From Dasypus novemcinctus (lineage: Eukaryota; Chordata; Mammalia; Cingulata; Dasypodidae), in NCBI RefSeq assembly GCF_030445035.2, contig NC_080683.1, positions 121,753,225 to 121,817,224 of the forward strand: a DNA stretch of 64,000 nucleotides, read 5' to 3'. Of this stretch, positions 1-12,680 are shown one piece after another. The notes beneath the pieces were generated by a model. It was not told where the DNA came from. It searched no databases and saw only the letters and a list, made by a program, of their open reading frames with translations. A program made the position numbers and the translations under genes. How positions within the stretch are numbered: the stretch's first letter is position 1; each line of letters opens with the position of its first letter.

Positions 1-585
1 TCTTCCCCAGTCCATTCAGTGGGTTATGGCAGGTTATATAATGTCCAGCATCTGTCCCTGCAATATCATTTAGGACAATTCCAAGTCTCGAAAATGCCCC
101 CACATCACATCTCTTCTTCCTTCTCCCTGCCCTCAGCAACTGCCGTGGCCACTTTCTCCACATCCATACAGTTTCTTCCATTACTAGTCATAATAGTTCT
201 ATAGTACATTACCAGTAAGTCCACTCTAATCCATATTATATTCCTCCGTCCTGTGGACCTTGGGATGGTGATGTCTACTCCACCTCTATATCAAGAGGGG
301 GCTTAGATCCCACCTGGCTGAGGATGGGACTCTCCTGCTTGCAGTTGTAGACTCCCTCAGTTCCCTGGTGTGGTGGTTGACCATCCTCACCTCCCTCTCA
401 GCTGACCTGGGTAAGTCAAATGAACCAGAGAGTAGGAGGTGCAACTCTGCTGAGGCTCAGGGCCCAGTTGGCACATGGCCAGTGCAGAGATTCAAGTCTC
501 CTGAGTATACACCAACCCCAGCACCAACCACAGGTTCAGTAAAAGTGATAGAAGAGGCACGTGTAGAGGTCACAATTTTGTGAGG
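1..585 (-). mobile_element. Poly(A)-element family copy, cut by window edge
   Basis: This stretch matches 36500-37060 and 60000-60550 almost phrase for phrase (for example GGACAATTCCAAGTC and ATCAAGAGGGGGCTTAGAT). It is therefore an antisense copy of the same dispersed element, whose sense copy with a poly(A) tail is at 20340-22104. The tail-proximal end lies left of the window. No coding frame is conserved between copies. The family looks LINE-derived and probably xenarthran-specific, but I cannot name it. Confidence 0.75.
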
Positions 586-1450
586 CCATAGGTTTCTCTT
601 TTCCAGTGCCTCCTGTTTACCCGAGCCCACCCCAGGCTTTTTGTTGTCTTGGCACCTGAAGGAAATGAGAAGAGATCCACTCTGAAGCAGGAGCAGAGGG
701 TTCTTGGGGCAGAGGTGTCCCGGCCCATGCTTCACTTGGTGGAGTCGTGACCTTACCCCTTAGTTATTCTGCAGCAGCAGCCTCTCTCGGCCTTTTGGCC
801 TTGGCTGTACGTAAAGACCACCAGGAGGGCTTTTGAAACCAGTGACCGTTCTGACCGCACCCCAGAGCAGTCAGAATATCTGGGGTGCATCCCGGATATT
901 GGAGTGTGGACCCTGAGGAACGTCAAAGGCAAAGCCTCAGCGGAGGACCAGAGCAAAAGGCCAGGGGGCGGGCAGCCTGGGATCACGGGGTGGGGCAGGT
1001 GCTAGGGCAGGCCCGGCCGGCGAGCGCCTCGGCCTGTCCCTGCCTTTTGGGGAGCTGCCAGGGTCCCCGCCCCAGTGAGCGCTTCCTACTCCAGCAGGGA
1101 CAGGGGCTGCCCTGGGCGCCTGCAAGTGGGAGCCGAGGCTCATGAAAGTGCACGGGACAGGGACCTCTGGCCTCTGAAGCTCGCCAGTTGAATCTGAACC
1201 CTTCATTGCATGGAAGGCTTCCAAAGTGTCCAGGCAAGAGGCAGGTGTGATCCAGGTGCCCATTGGGCTTGGCTCTCGGAGTCCCATTTTGCTAAATCCT
1301 TACCGGGACAGGTGACAGGCGAGTGAAAGGGGGCTGTTGGGATGGGGAAGGGGTAGAGGCACCGCGGCTGATTTTATTGCTCAGCCAGGGCCGGGACTCA
1401 CTGCCGGCACGCAACAGAAATGACATCTACCCCGGAGTAGAAAAAATCCA
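586..1450. other. Intergenic sequence, nothing recognised
   Basis: No repeat or exon could be recognised. The part from about 940 to 1130 is GC-rich, and the open frames there on both strands reflect that composition. Confidence 0.5.
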
Positions 1451-1871
1451 GGGGGAAGTGGATGTGGCTCAACGGATAGAGCATCCCCCTACCATGTAGG
1501 AGGTCCAGGGTTCAATCCCAGGGCCTCATGACCTGAGCTGGCCCATGTGCAGTGCTGATGCACGCAAGGAGTGCTGTGCCACACAGTGATGCCCCCCGCA
1601 TAGAGGAGCCCCATGTGCAAAGAGTGCACCCCACAAGGAGAGCTGCCCCACATGATAAAAGTGCAGCCTGTGTAGGAGTGGCACCGCACACACAGAGAGC
1701 TGATGAAGCAAGATGATGACACAACAAAAAAGGATGCAGTTTCCCAGTGACACGGAGAATGCAAGCGAACACGCAAGAACACACAGTGAATGGACACAAG
1801 AGAGCAGACACGGGGGGGAAGGGAAGGGGAGAGAAATAAAATAAATCTTAAAAAAAATAAAATAAAATAAA
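1451..1871 (+). mobile_element. tRNA-derived SINE (DAS-like), long form
   Basis: A tRNA-like head begins at 1451. The A-box-like segment is at about 1465-1482 and the B box GGTTCAATCCC at 1509-1519, giving an internal RNA polymerase III promoter. The body is shared with the copies at 16678, 34860 and, inverted, 4989, 12681 and 17420. It ends in an A-rich AAATAAAATAAAT tail. This architecture is that of armadillo DAS SINEs. It is not a functional tRNA gene. Confidence 0.92.
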
Positions 1872-2029
1872 TGGAGCATACAGTGTGTGCTTTAAAAAAT
1901 ACAAAACTCCAGGTAGCCCAACAGAGTGAATCTAATTATCACCAATGAAATATACATCTGATTGTGGTTTAAAGGGGAGATTCTAGGTTGTATATATGTT
2001 ATAGATAAACCTTGGCAACTGCTTTAGTT

Positions 2030-2930
2030 TTTAAACTTTTTTATGAGGGATGTCAATCACACAAAAATAGAATAAAGGGGTACTTGTCTTCCAGGTCCAA
2101 CACTTAAAAAATTGTGGTCAGTTTGTTTCCCTTCTATCCCCACCCCCTACCCCTCCTCCATCTGATGTTGAAGCAAACACCACATACAAAATCACTTTAT
2201 CTGCAAAAATTTCACTGCCTGTTTCTAAAAGATGACTCTTTTTTTGAACATCACCACAATGTCCCTAACACACACAAAATAACCTGAATCAGCCTGGTTG
2301 GGGTATTTATACTACAGGAATTGGCAAACACTACACAGCACAATTCTTTTTGTTCCTGTAGAGTTGGTTCAAAATCACACCCGTTTCTAGGGTTTTTTGT
2401 TTGTTTCTTTGTTTGTTTGTTTGCTTTTAGATGTCTTCTTCCGATTGTCTCTCTTTTTATTTTCTCACAGTGTATTACTTACAGATACCTGGTTGTTTTT
2501 GCTGATTATAGCACTGCAGTGTGGTTTAACATGTATTCTCTATAAATCGGTAGCAGGATCAGATTCAAGTTTGATATATTTAAGACTACTTCAGTGAAGT
2601 CCTGTTCTTCCATCAGGATGCACAGAATTAGTCTCTTTTTGTGATGCTCTCAGCTTCTGATGCTCAAGGCTTAGTTTTTAGGTCCATGGACTCATTGCAG
2701 TTTACAATTTGATGGGGTTTAATTCTGTCATTCCTTTTTCATTGTTTATCTGGAGTAAGTCTGCAGAGACGCTCCCCGTACCTACCACATAGTTGCACAG
2801 TGACGCAGTTTTTTTAGGAAAGGCAGTCTTTTCCTTTATTTACCAGTTCTCAAAGTTATGAATTGCTTCCCCAGTCACCTCTAATGGTGAACGATTAGTT
2901 GTGGGTGTTTTTGTCAGTATTACCAGAACA
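2030..2930 (-). mobile_element. Ancient L1 3' region fragment
   Basis: Read on the minus strand, this resembles the long 3' untranslated region of old mammalian L1 elements. Landmarks on the plus strand are the AAGCAAACACCACATA region, AAAGATGACTCTTTTTTTGAA, GGTTTAACATGTATTCTC and the CCATCAGGATGCACA region. No coding part is included. Divergence is high, and weaker similarity may continue to about 3500. Confidence 0.65.
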
Positions 2931-3773
2931 CATGGCTATGACACATTGATGTATTTATTTTCCTTAGAAATGCCCCATCTCTGCTGGGGAAGACCAGTTC
3001 AGCCTCGTTCCCGAGTGCTCTTGACACAGTTCTAGTCCAGCCTTTGCCGTCTGGTGCACAACGTTCTCCCAGCTCCCCTGGCACTCCCCCTGCCAGGACC
3101 TGGGAAGGGTGGGCCTCTCTAGGACAGGTCCACGTGGGGGACACAGCACTAGGGGACCACACACCAGCCTCCAGAGGTTCTGTCCCTGCTGCTCGTTATC
3201 TGTGGGTCTGCCAGGGTTACAGGATGTGAATTGATTCTGACATTTCCAATTCAAATTCCCAACTGTGGGCTTTTTCCTGTCTTCCACCAGCTTACATCTT
3301 GGTCTTTTTTTCCGATGCCAAACATCTGAGTTTCCCAGAATCCAGGCGGTGCTAAAATTTGAGTACCATGTCGGTACTCATTTGCTTTAGCACCCCTGAC
3401 TCAGGATGGAGTCACCTGACCCTCAGGAGAAGGTCCTTGCTTCACTAGCACTCTAGTTCTTGAGTGAACTGCACTTGGGAGCGGTTATTTTGACCCTGTA
3501 CCCCACTAAAATAATGCAGTGTGGTAAAGTCATGAGGACTAGTTCCATTTGGTGCAGTTATGCCACCAATTTATTCTCATTATCTTTTCATATCTGCTGG
3601 ACCCCAGGGCCTTCAGCTCTCTAAGGCATTGATTGCTTCCTAAACTTTCTCAAACCATGGCAGCAATAAAACTAGAGCATTTAAGCAGAACACGTGGTGT
3701 CAGGTAGTGTGGGGCTTGGGGAAAATGAAAATTAAATTACCTTTTTTATTACCTAAATACCATAAAACCCAAG
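2931..3773. other. Diverged intergenic sequence
   Basis: Possibly the continuation of the old L1 to the left. No exon, CpG cluster or clear repeat boundary is visible. Confidence 0.4.
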
Positions 3774-4294
3774 TGCGTTAGCCAAAGGGGTGCTGATACA
3801 AAATACCAGAAATGGGTTGGTTTTTATAAAGGTCTTTATTTGGGGTAGAAGCTTACAGATACCAGGCCATAAAGCATAAGTTACTTCCCTCACCAAAGTC
3901 TATTTTCACATGTTGGAGCAAGATGGCTCTGACATCTGACAGGGTTCAGGCTTCCTGGGTTCCTTTTTTCCTAGGTCTTCTTCTCTCTGGGCTTAGGTTT
4001 CCTCTCTTCCCAGGGCTCCAATTTCAGTATCAAACTCCAACATCAAAACTCCAACATTAAGAACCCCAACCAAAGGGTGGGGACTCAACGCCCTACTGGC
4101 ACAAGAGGTTTACATGATTACTTAATCAAGGGAATGTATGAATCCAATACAATCTAATATTGGATTATATTAGATTATAGTATAATCTAAAAATTAGATT
4201 ATAATTCTAATTATAGAATTAGAGGAAAAGATCAGTTCACAAACACAATCCAATATTTCTTTTTTGTATTCACCAGTAATATCAAACTGCTACA
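3774..4294 (-). mobile_element. MaLR-like solo LTR
   Basis: In antisense it ends TATCAAACTGCTACA, so the LTR starts TGTAGCAGTTTGATA. Its other end is GCGTTAGCCAAAGGGG. The internal stretch 'CATCAAAACTCCAA' and the GTTGGAGCAAGATGG segment are shared with the LTR at 16246-17322. Flanking 5-mers CCAAG and CTAAG (3769-3773, 4295-4299) look like a decayed target-site duplication. TG...CA ends and a 5-bp duplication suit the ERVL/MaLR group. There is no internal coding region, so this is a solo LTR. Confidence 0.7.
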
Positions 4295-4988
4295 CTAAGG
4301 TATTAGAGTTGGTATTAACTGTTGAGTTTGTACAGAATTTCAAAATTAAGATGTTCAGATTGGTTTGTGTGAAACTGAAGCTCACTTCTCTGAGCCTAAC
4401 TTCTTAAAGTCAGTTTCAGTAGCAGCATGGAATGCCTAATCTCTGCTTACGACAGGAAGTGACCCAAACTTGAAAACGGCTCCTTCTAACCATGTGAAAA
4501 TTTACAGCCACTGGAGTTACTTTTAAAGAACCCAAGCCTTCTTCCTCTTTCTTCACTGATAAATGCCGTAAGAAAATTCCATATATTTGTGCAAGCACAG
4601 CCCAGGAGCTGCCACCTGATGTGGCGCGTCCGGGGAGCTGGCATCCTGCAACCTGCCACACCTGAGGCTCGAGGCCTCGCCCTCGGCCCGTGGCACCCCA
4701 GTGGAGAAACACGATGGGCAGCGGCATTCCCCAGCTGTGAGGGGTGATGCTGGGCGTGGCTTACCTGCGGGGCAGCAGGATGCACCACTGGACCCTGGGC
4801 CACCAGCTCACACCTGGGGAGCTCCAGACACACCTGTTCTTGGTCATAAATGACCATTCTCGGGACTCCAGCTACCGGGACGATTGAGGTGCTCAATGTC
4901 TCCTGGTACACAGGTAATAACCCATGCCAGGTGAAGAGCTGCTCTAAAGTACAAGAAATAAAACACACCTGAATGGACATGGCCTTTC
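4295..4988. other. Intergenic sequence, nothing recognised
   Basis: The 4600-4800 part is GC-richer and produces overlapping minus-strand open frames, but there is no splice or family evidence for any of them. Confidence 0.45.
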
Positions 4989-5391
4989 TTTTTTTTAAGA
5001 TTTATTTATTTATTTATTTCTCTCCCCCACCCCCAATTGTCTGTTCTCTTGTCTATTTCCTGTGTCTTCTTTGTCTGCTTCTGTTGTTGTCAGCAGCACG
5101 GGAATCTGTGTTTCTTTTTGTTGCGTCATCTAGTTGTGTCAGCTCTGTGTTTGCGGCACCATTCTTGGGCAGGCTACACTTTCTTTCGCGCTGGGCAGCT
5201 CTCCTTACGGGGTGCACTCCTTGCGCGTGGGGCTCCCCTACGTGGGGGACACCCTTGCGTGGCATGGCACTCCTTGCACACATCAGCACTGCATGTGGGC
5301 CAGCTCCACACGGGTCAAGGAGGCCCGGGGTTTGAACCGTGGACCTCCCATGTGGTAGACGGACGCCCTAACCACTGGGTCAAGTCCACCG
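4989..5391 (-). mobile_element. tRNA-derived SINE (DAS-like), inverted
   Basis: It begins with T-rich TTTAAGATTTATTTATTTAT (the reversed tail) and ends with the reversed tRNA head, GGTTTGAACCGTGGACCTCC then ACCACTGGGTCAAGTCC. The body is collinear with the copies at 12681 and 17420. The 100-160 codon frames on both strands here are SINE sequence. Confidence 0.92.
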
Positions 5392-5712
5392 TCAGACTTG
5401 GCCTTTCTAGTTCCTTTCCTTGCCTCTTCATGATAGGCTGTGTGGCCTCCTGGTTGACTTGTCACACTTCAGTCAGCAAGTGGTCCAGGCCACCCCACCT
5501 GGATCACCTGGGTTGAGGGGCTAGTCGTGGTCTTACTCATCCCTGATGTCTCTGAAGTATCTATCACTGCACCTATATTGGCTGAACTTGACTGTCTGGT
5601 CAAGGAAGCAAGCCCAGACTCACAGAGCAATGAGTATCAATGACATGACAAGTCACTGCATGAGTAGGTAACAAAATGTGTGGTCCACCAACTTGAAGTT
5701 TATAATTGAAAA

Positions 5713-6049
5713 AATATTTTTTAAAGATTTATTTTATTTATTTCTCCCCACCCCCTTGTTATTTGCACTTGCTGTATCTGTTAGTCTTCCTTGTTTCTTT
5801 AGGAGGCACCAGGAACCAAACCCAGGACCTCCAATGTGGGAAGGAGGCACCTAATTACTTGAACCAAATCTGCCTCCCTGCTTTGTTGTGTCTCTCATTA
5901 TATTTTTCTTCTTGTGTCTCTTATTGTGTCATCTTGTGTCAGCTTGCCACAACTGCCCATTATGCCAGCTTGCTGTGTTCTTTAGGATGCACTGGGAACT
6001 CCCATGTGGTAGGTAGGAGCCCAATCCTTGAGCCACATCTGCTATCCTG
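5713..6049 (-). mobile_element. Two-unit tRNA-derived SINE with target duplication
   Basis: Two tRNA-head units lie in tandem inverted order: one ends near 5875 (AACCAAATCTGCCTCCC) and the second near 6045 (GAGCCACATCTGCTATCC). The insertion is bounded by the direct repeat TAATTGAAAA at 5703-5712 and 6050-6059, the expected target-site duplication. The internal body between heads is shorter than in the long SINE form. Confidence 0.85.
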
Positions 6050-6883
6050 TAATTGAAAATTGACTCCATTTTTCCCACAGGAGGTTTGCATTTTTTATCT
6101 CTGAACCACGCACAGTGCTTTCCACAGGGACCTTTGAAGCTCGCTCCGGTTTCCATTGCAAATGCTGCGTTGAACTCACCACCCACCAGTTCCTTGTTTT
6201 TTGTGCATAATAAATTTAAAACCACATGTTTTAGCCAACATTTCTGGAAGAAACTCTTACGTCAAGGGAGGGGGAGAATTAGGTACCCATTTGATTTATT
6301 AATTGGCCACAAAGCACAGACATTTAAATGCAGAGAGAGAGAGAGTGCTGGGTGGCGTCCAGGGGGCCAAATCATAAGGTTTCCTGTAAAGAAAATAAAA
6401 TGAAATAAAAATATATCCCAGAGAGACCATATTTAGGGAAGCCTGGGAAGATATGTCTTTATTACTATCAAGTGCAGACCCAGTACACAAATTTCTAGTG
6501 GAATTCTTGGCACCTATCAAAACACTGTCTTCTCAGACCCAAGGGCTGTTTCACGGAGCAATTCCGTAACGACTTAGCAACGACGTGCGCTTCGCGGCTG
6601 CCAATTTGATGTTCAGAGTTCCCAAATGTTCACATATCAATGTCCATGATTTACATGGAGATGATGTTTGGCCTCATGTTCCCTCCAGACACACCGGGGA
6701 GAGAATGTCTACTGATTTTCCCACATCCTCCTAAACAAGTCTGATTTGGTCCTGACGTTGGGTACGTCGATCCTTCTGAAGATGGCATGCAGAAAAGCTG
6801 AGTTCTGCTTGCTATTGTAGTATTTTTGTTCCGGGTGATTTGAATGTGGCTGCTCTTTATGGGCCACTTAAAATCCACAGGCA
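6050..6883. other. Intergenic sequence, nothing recognised
   Basis: Unique-looking sequence with a short GA run near 6330-6345. No exon signals are convincing. Confidence 0.45.
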
Positions 6884-6950
6884 TGGGGGGTGGATGTGGC
6901 TCAGGTGGTTGAGCGCCCACCTCCCAGGACCTCAAAAAGAAAACACAAAA
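6884..6950 (+). mobile_element. Short SINE fragment (tRNA head only)
   Basis: GGTGGATGTGGCTCAGGTGG followed by TTGAGCGCCCACCTCCCAGG matches the A-box half of the SINE head and then runs directly into A-rich sequence. It is a truncated copy. Confidence 0.75.
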
Positions 6951-8249
6951 ATCCCCAGGCAGAGCGGATTCCCCCGGCTGGCAGGGCTTTCTCCTCAAGA
7001 TCGCCTTTCTTCCTACCGTAAATTATTGAAATTCCACTGGATAATTATTAACTTTGTACTGTACATGCAAATACCCCAGGAAGGCGGTAGCTGTGGTCCT
7101 AATTCAAATAGCATTTACAGTTTTCTCAAGAGCTGGCTGCAGAATTTGATGGGGACAGCGGGAAAACTGAGAGCCCACGAGATGGAGCCTGGGGCGGGAG
7201 CGCAGTGGGGGACCAAGAGCAAGAGGGGGCTATAGGGGAAGGGGGCTCGAAGGTCCCCACTTTTCAGGGCCAACTTAACGCCAGTGTCCGGCTGACCCGT
7301 GCCCCACTCAGAAGCCTTGTATCGTGCTGGAATCTACCAACGTGTCAGCTCAGGTCTTTTAGAAATCCCTCTGACCTTCTTTTTCCTAATTCAAAAGCAG
7401 GTTTGCCTAAACCTGGGCAACTTATTTTGTCCATTCTTTAATTCTAGAGTGAGGAGATGAAGGAGAACAAGGAGTGTCTTCATAGGTCAAACCAGGTCCC
7501 TGGACTACAAGGGACGGGCGGCTGCGGGGGCCGCAGAGGGGGCGGCGGAGGTCTCTGCAAAGCACACCGCGAGTGGGAGAGCACTTACTGCGCCTTCATA
7601 TCAAACCTGCCTCGCTCTCTTCTAGGAAAGAAGCCTGCGCCTTCTTCCCTTCTCTTTTGTAATTACCATCCTTCTATTCCTCCAGGCTCAAACCTCAGGA
7701 CCGTTTTACGTATGTCCTCCTTTGTTCTCAGTGTCCATCTTCCCTCATTTCTACTTTGGCAATGTTCAAACCATTCATTTCCACTGAAAATACTTTAATA
7801 GACAACGGCAATAAACACATAAATAGTTCTAAAATACCACACGCATTTTCTACACTGCCAGAGAACTTCCCTTAAAGTACTGTGTCGATTATTTTACTCT
7901 CTGACCCAAACTACAGGGTGATGGATGTAGGATGAAATTCAAATTCTATTTAGCATGACTTTCCAATCACGGCGCCCTTATCTTCCACCTCACTTCCCAC
8001 ATCCAGTCATCAAAGGAAAGAAAAAGCATCTGCCCCCAAAACATGCCTGTGCTTTTCAGATTCTGTGCTTCTGCTCTCTCCTCTGCGATAGTAGAATCTA
8101 AGTACACTGGGTTTGCTCTGTGCCCCTGGCTCTATGTTCAGCAATTAGTAAGCGAAGAGTGTGAATCCACCTCTGTGGGACTTTCAAACCTTCAACAGTA
8201 GAGCTCCACCTACTCCTCACCTCTTTGTATTGATTTCCTCTGTCTATAT
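6951..8249. other. Intergenic sequence, possible L2 trace
   Basis: A CT-rich stretch at about 7600-8060 has the flavour of old L2 sequence, but the match is too weak to call. No exon is supported. Confidence 0.35.
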
Positions 8250-9360
8250 CTCAGTTCTAACAAAATAGTGGTATATTATTTGCTTTAAATTTGCACGTAT
8301 ATACATGCTAATTTATATATATAAGTACCAGGACAGAGGAATGAACCACAGTCCTGCTCAGTTTGTAGCTCTAGAATTTTCAGTTATTTTACAATTTCCA
8401 TTTCTCTGTTCATTTCCCTAATCTATTCACTCATTACTATTATGCTTATATTTAACTCTTTGGACACATTTTCTTTAATGTTTGAGCATATTTAGAGCAG
8501 TCTTACAGTTTTTATCTAGTCAATCCAACCCTTGGGCCTGCTCAAGTTAGTTTCTATTGAAATTGACGGACTTAAGAGTGTGGGTCACATATTCCCAGTT
8601 TTTTTGTATAATGAATTTTGGTTGAAAGGTTGGACACTGTAGCAACTCTGGAAACTGTTTTGTTCTTCTGAGGATTATTGTTTTTTTGTTCTCATGGTCT
8701 GTAACTTGCTTGGTCTAAAATTCCCCTCAGTGTGTAGCAACTGATGCCTCTGATCAAAATTTTGGCTTTCAGCTGTTGGGTTTGTTTTTGTTTTGTGTTT
8801 AGCCAGCAACTGTATAGTTTATTGTTTAATCAAGGATTTGGAAGAGTTTTTACTGGGGCTCATCTTTCCTGTAGTTCTCTTGCTTTTTTGGGTTCCTCCC
8901 AGTACATTTACAGGTGTTTGCCAGTCTGCCCTCTGATAACCCACGCCAGCAGGTCTTCCACTGTCTCCTGGGCTGTGCGTGACTTGTATGACACACTCTG
9001 CCGAGGACAGCAAACTTGAACCTCTCGCTGGGGTCGTTCTGTCTTTCAAGGGGTCGAATCCTCTCTAGATGCTGCCTTCATGTTTACCAGGCTCTGGGGC
9101 ATCTCCAACAAGTATTGATGGTTTAGTGGTCAGCCATGGACTTGGTAGTTTTCTGTAGTACTCTTGCTTCCAAAATTTTGCCTTTAAATTTCGAAATGCG
9201 AGGATATTCTACATTCTATCACCTGCCCTTACAATTTGGTAAAGCTGTGGTTTTCTACTTCAAGAAATGCAGGCATTTGGGGGCGGGGGGCATGTCCAGG
9301 AAAGAAAGGCACAAACTCGTAGTTCTTACCTGATATAGTAGCAGACTTCAACAGCATATT
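8250..9360 (-). mobile_element. Old L1-like fragment
   Basis: Phrases such as GGTTGAAAGGTTGGACACTG and AGCAACTCTGGAAACTG resemble antisense old L1 (L1M/HAL1-type) sequence. Boundaries are approximate and no open ORF survives. Confidence 0.45.
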
Positions 9361-9551
9361 CCACTCAAGTTTGCCTTTGGTCATTTTCTAGTGTCTTCAA
9401 ATATGTTTTAAAAATATTTTCCTGTAGTTTTAAATTGTTTTCTGTAGGAAGAATTGTCAAACCTCTTTTCTGGTATCACTGCAGCTTTGCAGAAGAGAAA
9501 TCATGTTTTATTTTTACTCACTTTCTGAGAAGAGCTACTTGAGAGCATACT

Positions 9552-9590
9552 GATATATCTAGCTATATATATATATATATATATATATGA
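9552..9590. repeat. (TA)n microsatellite
   Basis: A near-perfect alternating TA tract of about 12 dinucleotides at about 9564-9588, with imperfect TA-rich flanks. Confidence 0.95.
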
Positions 9591-10070
9591 ATACATATTT
9601 TAAATACTTATACCTTTTCTAATATATAAATGCCTTTGTTTTTAAAAGTTTTTGATTTTTTTTTTACGACAGAGAAAAATACAAAATGGATGAACAATTT
9701 TACTAGATATTAGAAGTAACAGAGTAAGTGAACATAATTTTTAAAAGTAGTACATTCACATGATAATCTTTCACAAAGTTGTATAGGGAAAGTAAGTTTC
9801 CCTGCATCACCCTACACCTACCCCAGAAACAACCACCAGTTACTTCTGTGAATTGTTCCAGAAATAGTCTAAACTGTCACAAACAAGCCTGCAGTGAATG
9901 TAGTTATGTGAATATCTTTGTATGCATGGAAGATCATATATCTAGGGTAATAATTGGAAGCAAAATTTCAGTGTTAAGTGGTATGTACATTTAAAATGTT
10001 AATAAATACTGTCAAACTGCCTCCAAAAATTTGTATCAACTTATAGTGTTTGCAAAAATGTATGGGAGTG

Positions 10071-10456
10071 GGAAGCGGCTGTAGCTCACTCATTTGGGCT
10101 CCCGTCTACCATATGGGAGGCCCTGGGTTCACGTCCCAAGGCCTCCTTGTGAAAGCAGGTTTGCCTGCAAATGCCGCGGAGCACCGCCCAGCCTGCAAGT
10201 GCTGCGGAGAGTCGGCTCAGCAAGGGGGCACAACAAAAAAAAGGGAGACAGAGCAAAAACACAGAAGAATGCACAGTGAATAAACAGAGGGAGCAGACAA
10301 CAAGCAAGCCACAAGGAGGGGAGGGAAATACATAAAAAAATAAATACAGACAGAGAGGAATGCACAGCGAATGGACACAGAGAACAGACAGCAAGCAAAA
10401 AAAAAGAAAGCCACAAGCAGGGGGTGGGGGTGGGCTGGGGGTGGGGAGGGGATGGG
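10071..10456 (+). mobile_element. tRNA-derived SINE with perfect 15-bp target duplication
   Basis: The insertion is bounded by the perfect direct repeat AAATGTATGGGAGTG at 10056-10070 and 10457-10471. The head GGAAGCGGCTGTAGCTCA and B box GGTTCACGTCC are a different subfamily from the long SINEs. The body lacks their central region and instead has two runs of the CACAG(A/C)GAAT...ACAGAG...CAGACA module, each followed by an A-rich run. The intact duplication suggests a fairly recent insertion. Confidence 0.93.
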
Positions 10457-11718
10457 AAATGTATGGGAGTGCCTACTAGTAAACATACTGAATTTGAGAG
10501 TTTTAAAACATCTGTCAGTGGGTGAAAAATGATACCAAATTGTTTGCATTTATGTTGTCATGAGAGGCATGTACTTGCCCTTTGATAAATTAAATTGAGC
10601 TATTGGATGTTTTCTTTTTTTTAATCTAAAAATGTATTGAAATATATCATTCATACATGAACATGCAGAAACAGTAAGTGTATACTTTAAGTTGTAAACT
10701 TACAAAACAAACACGCATAACATCATACAGGGTTCCCATACATCAACCCACCACCAACACCTTGCATTATTGTGAACCATTTGTAACAAATAATAAAAAT
10801 CATCATCAAAATATTACTAATAGCCATAGCTTGCATCTTACATTTGGTGTATTTTCTCCAAAAAACACCCTATTATTTTTTTGTTCATAAACCATATAAT
10901 TTATCTGAGGTGTACAATAAGCAGTACTTGATATAATCACATATTTGTGCATTCATGACTTCAATTAATATTAGAGCATTCTATTACTCCAAAAAAGAAG
11001 AAAAATAAAAAACACTATCATATCCATATGTTAGGGCTACTAATTACAAATCCTATGATGTGCTGCTTTCACCATTTCTATTCATCTCCAAATATTTACA
11101 ACTTTTTACCAATTCTCCACAGATTAAACCTCAGCTTTCCCATCTCTAAATCACATTCTATTCTTTGGTAACTTGTGTTCTAGCTATGAGCTCCATGGGT
11201 ATGCTCATTATATTAGTTCATAATAGTGAAATCATGCAATGTCTGTCCTTCTGTGTCTGGCTTGCTTCACTCAACATAATGTCCTCCAGGTTCATCCATG
11301 TTGTCATGTGCTTCATGACTTCATTTCTTCTTAGTGCTACATGATATTTCCTCATGTGACTACACCACAGTTTGTTTATCCGTTCAAGCATTGATGGAGT
11401 TCTGGGTTTCCATCTTTTCATAATCGTGAATAATGCTGTCATGAACATAGGTGTGCAGACGTCTGCTCGTGTCACTGCTCTCAGTTCTTCTGGGTACACA
11501 CCTCGTAGTGGTATTGCCAGGTCAGTCACATGGTAGACCTATACGTACGTCCTTAGGAACTCCTCAACAGTCCTCCACAGTGGCTGTACCATTCTACATT
11601 CCTACCAACAGTGAACAAGCATTCTTAAAGCTCTCCACATCCACTCCAACACTTGCAGTTTTCTGTTGTTGTTTTTTTAATAGAGGCCATTTTAGTAGGT
11701 GTGAAATGATATTTGATT

Positions 11719-12345
11719 TGTGGCAACTTCAAATTATTTTATGAATCTCAAAAAGAGAAACATTATGTTTTAAACTAATGCATTCCTTTTGGGGTGAGAC
11801 CCATTAGACTGGATTATATCAGTGGGGCGTGATTCATGTTGAGTCTCCACCCTCTTGCTGGGTCTGATATAAAGGGCGACACAGAGAGTCAGACAGAAGA
11901 GGGAAAGGGAGCTGGCCTGGTTGATTCTGCAGCGGGAGAGAGAGGATGGCTTAAGGGTGAACCCAAGGCACTGGGCCCACGGAACAGCTCAGGAGGAGAC
12001 CAGCACCGCTACATGCCTGACAGCTCACAGCTGAACTTGAGAAGAGAGCAGAAGAGCAGAGACTGATATAGGAGGCTGGAAAAAGACCAGCCCTGTGCCT
12101 GGTTGTGCACCACTAAGCTCCAAGAGACGGGAGGTTCTGGAGGGGAAGGAGAGACCTCTGCAGGTTGGCGGCCATCTTGCTTCACCACATGATGCAACAA
12201 CGCCAGGTTCAACAGCCTAAGGGGTGAGAAAGCCCCTCTTTTCACGACCTGGGAACTCTAAGCTTTTACCCCAAATAAATACTATTAATAAGAGCCAACA
12301 TATTTCTGGTACTTTGCATTGGCATTGCTTAGGCAAACTAAAACA
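11719..12345 (+). mobile_element. MaLR-like solo LTR inside the L1 3'UTR
   Basis: It begins TGTGGCAACTTCAAAT and ends GGCAAACTAAAACA, with TG...CA termini and an AATAAA signal near 12283. The host L1 reads GAAATGATATTTGATT just before it and GAAGCTTGGATTTGCATTTC just after, which are adjacent in normal L1s. Flanking TGATT (11714-11718) and TCATT (12346-12350) form a nearly matching 5-bp duplication. The LTR start resembles the antisense LTRs at 3774 and 16246, so they are probably one family. Confidence 0.78.
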
Positions 12346-12680
12346 TCATTGAAGCTTGGATTTGCATTTCCCTAATAGCCAATGATGCTGAACTATTTTT
12401 TTTTTTTATGTGTTTCTTCACCATTTGTATTTATCCTTTAGAAAAATGTCTATTCAGGTATTTTGCCCATTTTTAACTCAGATTATTTTTCTTTTTATTG
12501 TTGAGTTGTAGGATCTCTTTATATATCAGGATATTAGACCTTTGTCAGAAGTGTGAGTTCCAAATATTTTCTCCCATTGAGTAAGCTGCCTTTTTACCCT
12601 CTTGACAAAGTCCCTTGAGGGGCAAAAGAGGTCTATTTTTCCTACTTTTTTCTTCTGTTGCTCATGCTTTGGATATAAAA

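Noticed and set aside
1451..1530. tRNA gene
   Set aside because: The A and B boxes belong to a SINE head. It is part of a repeated 400-bp retroposon with an A-rich tail, and the cloverleaf is not intact.
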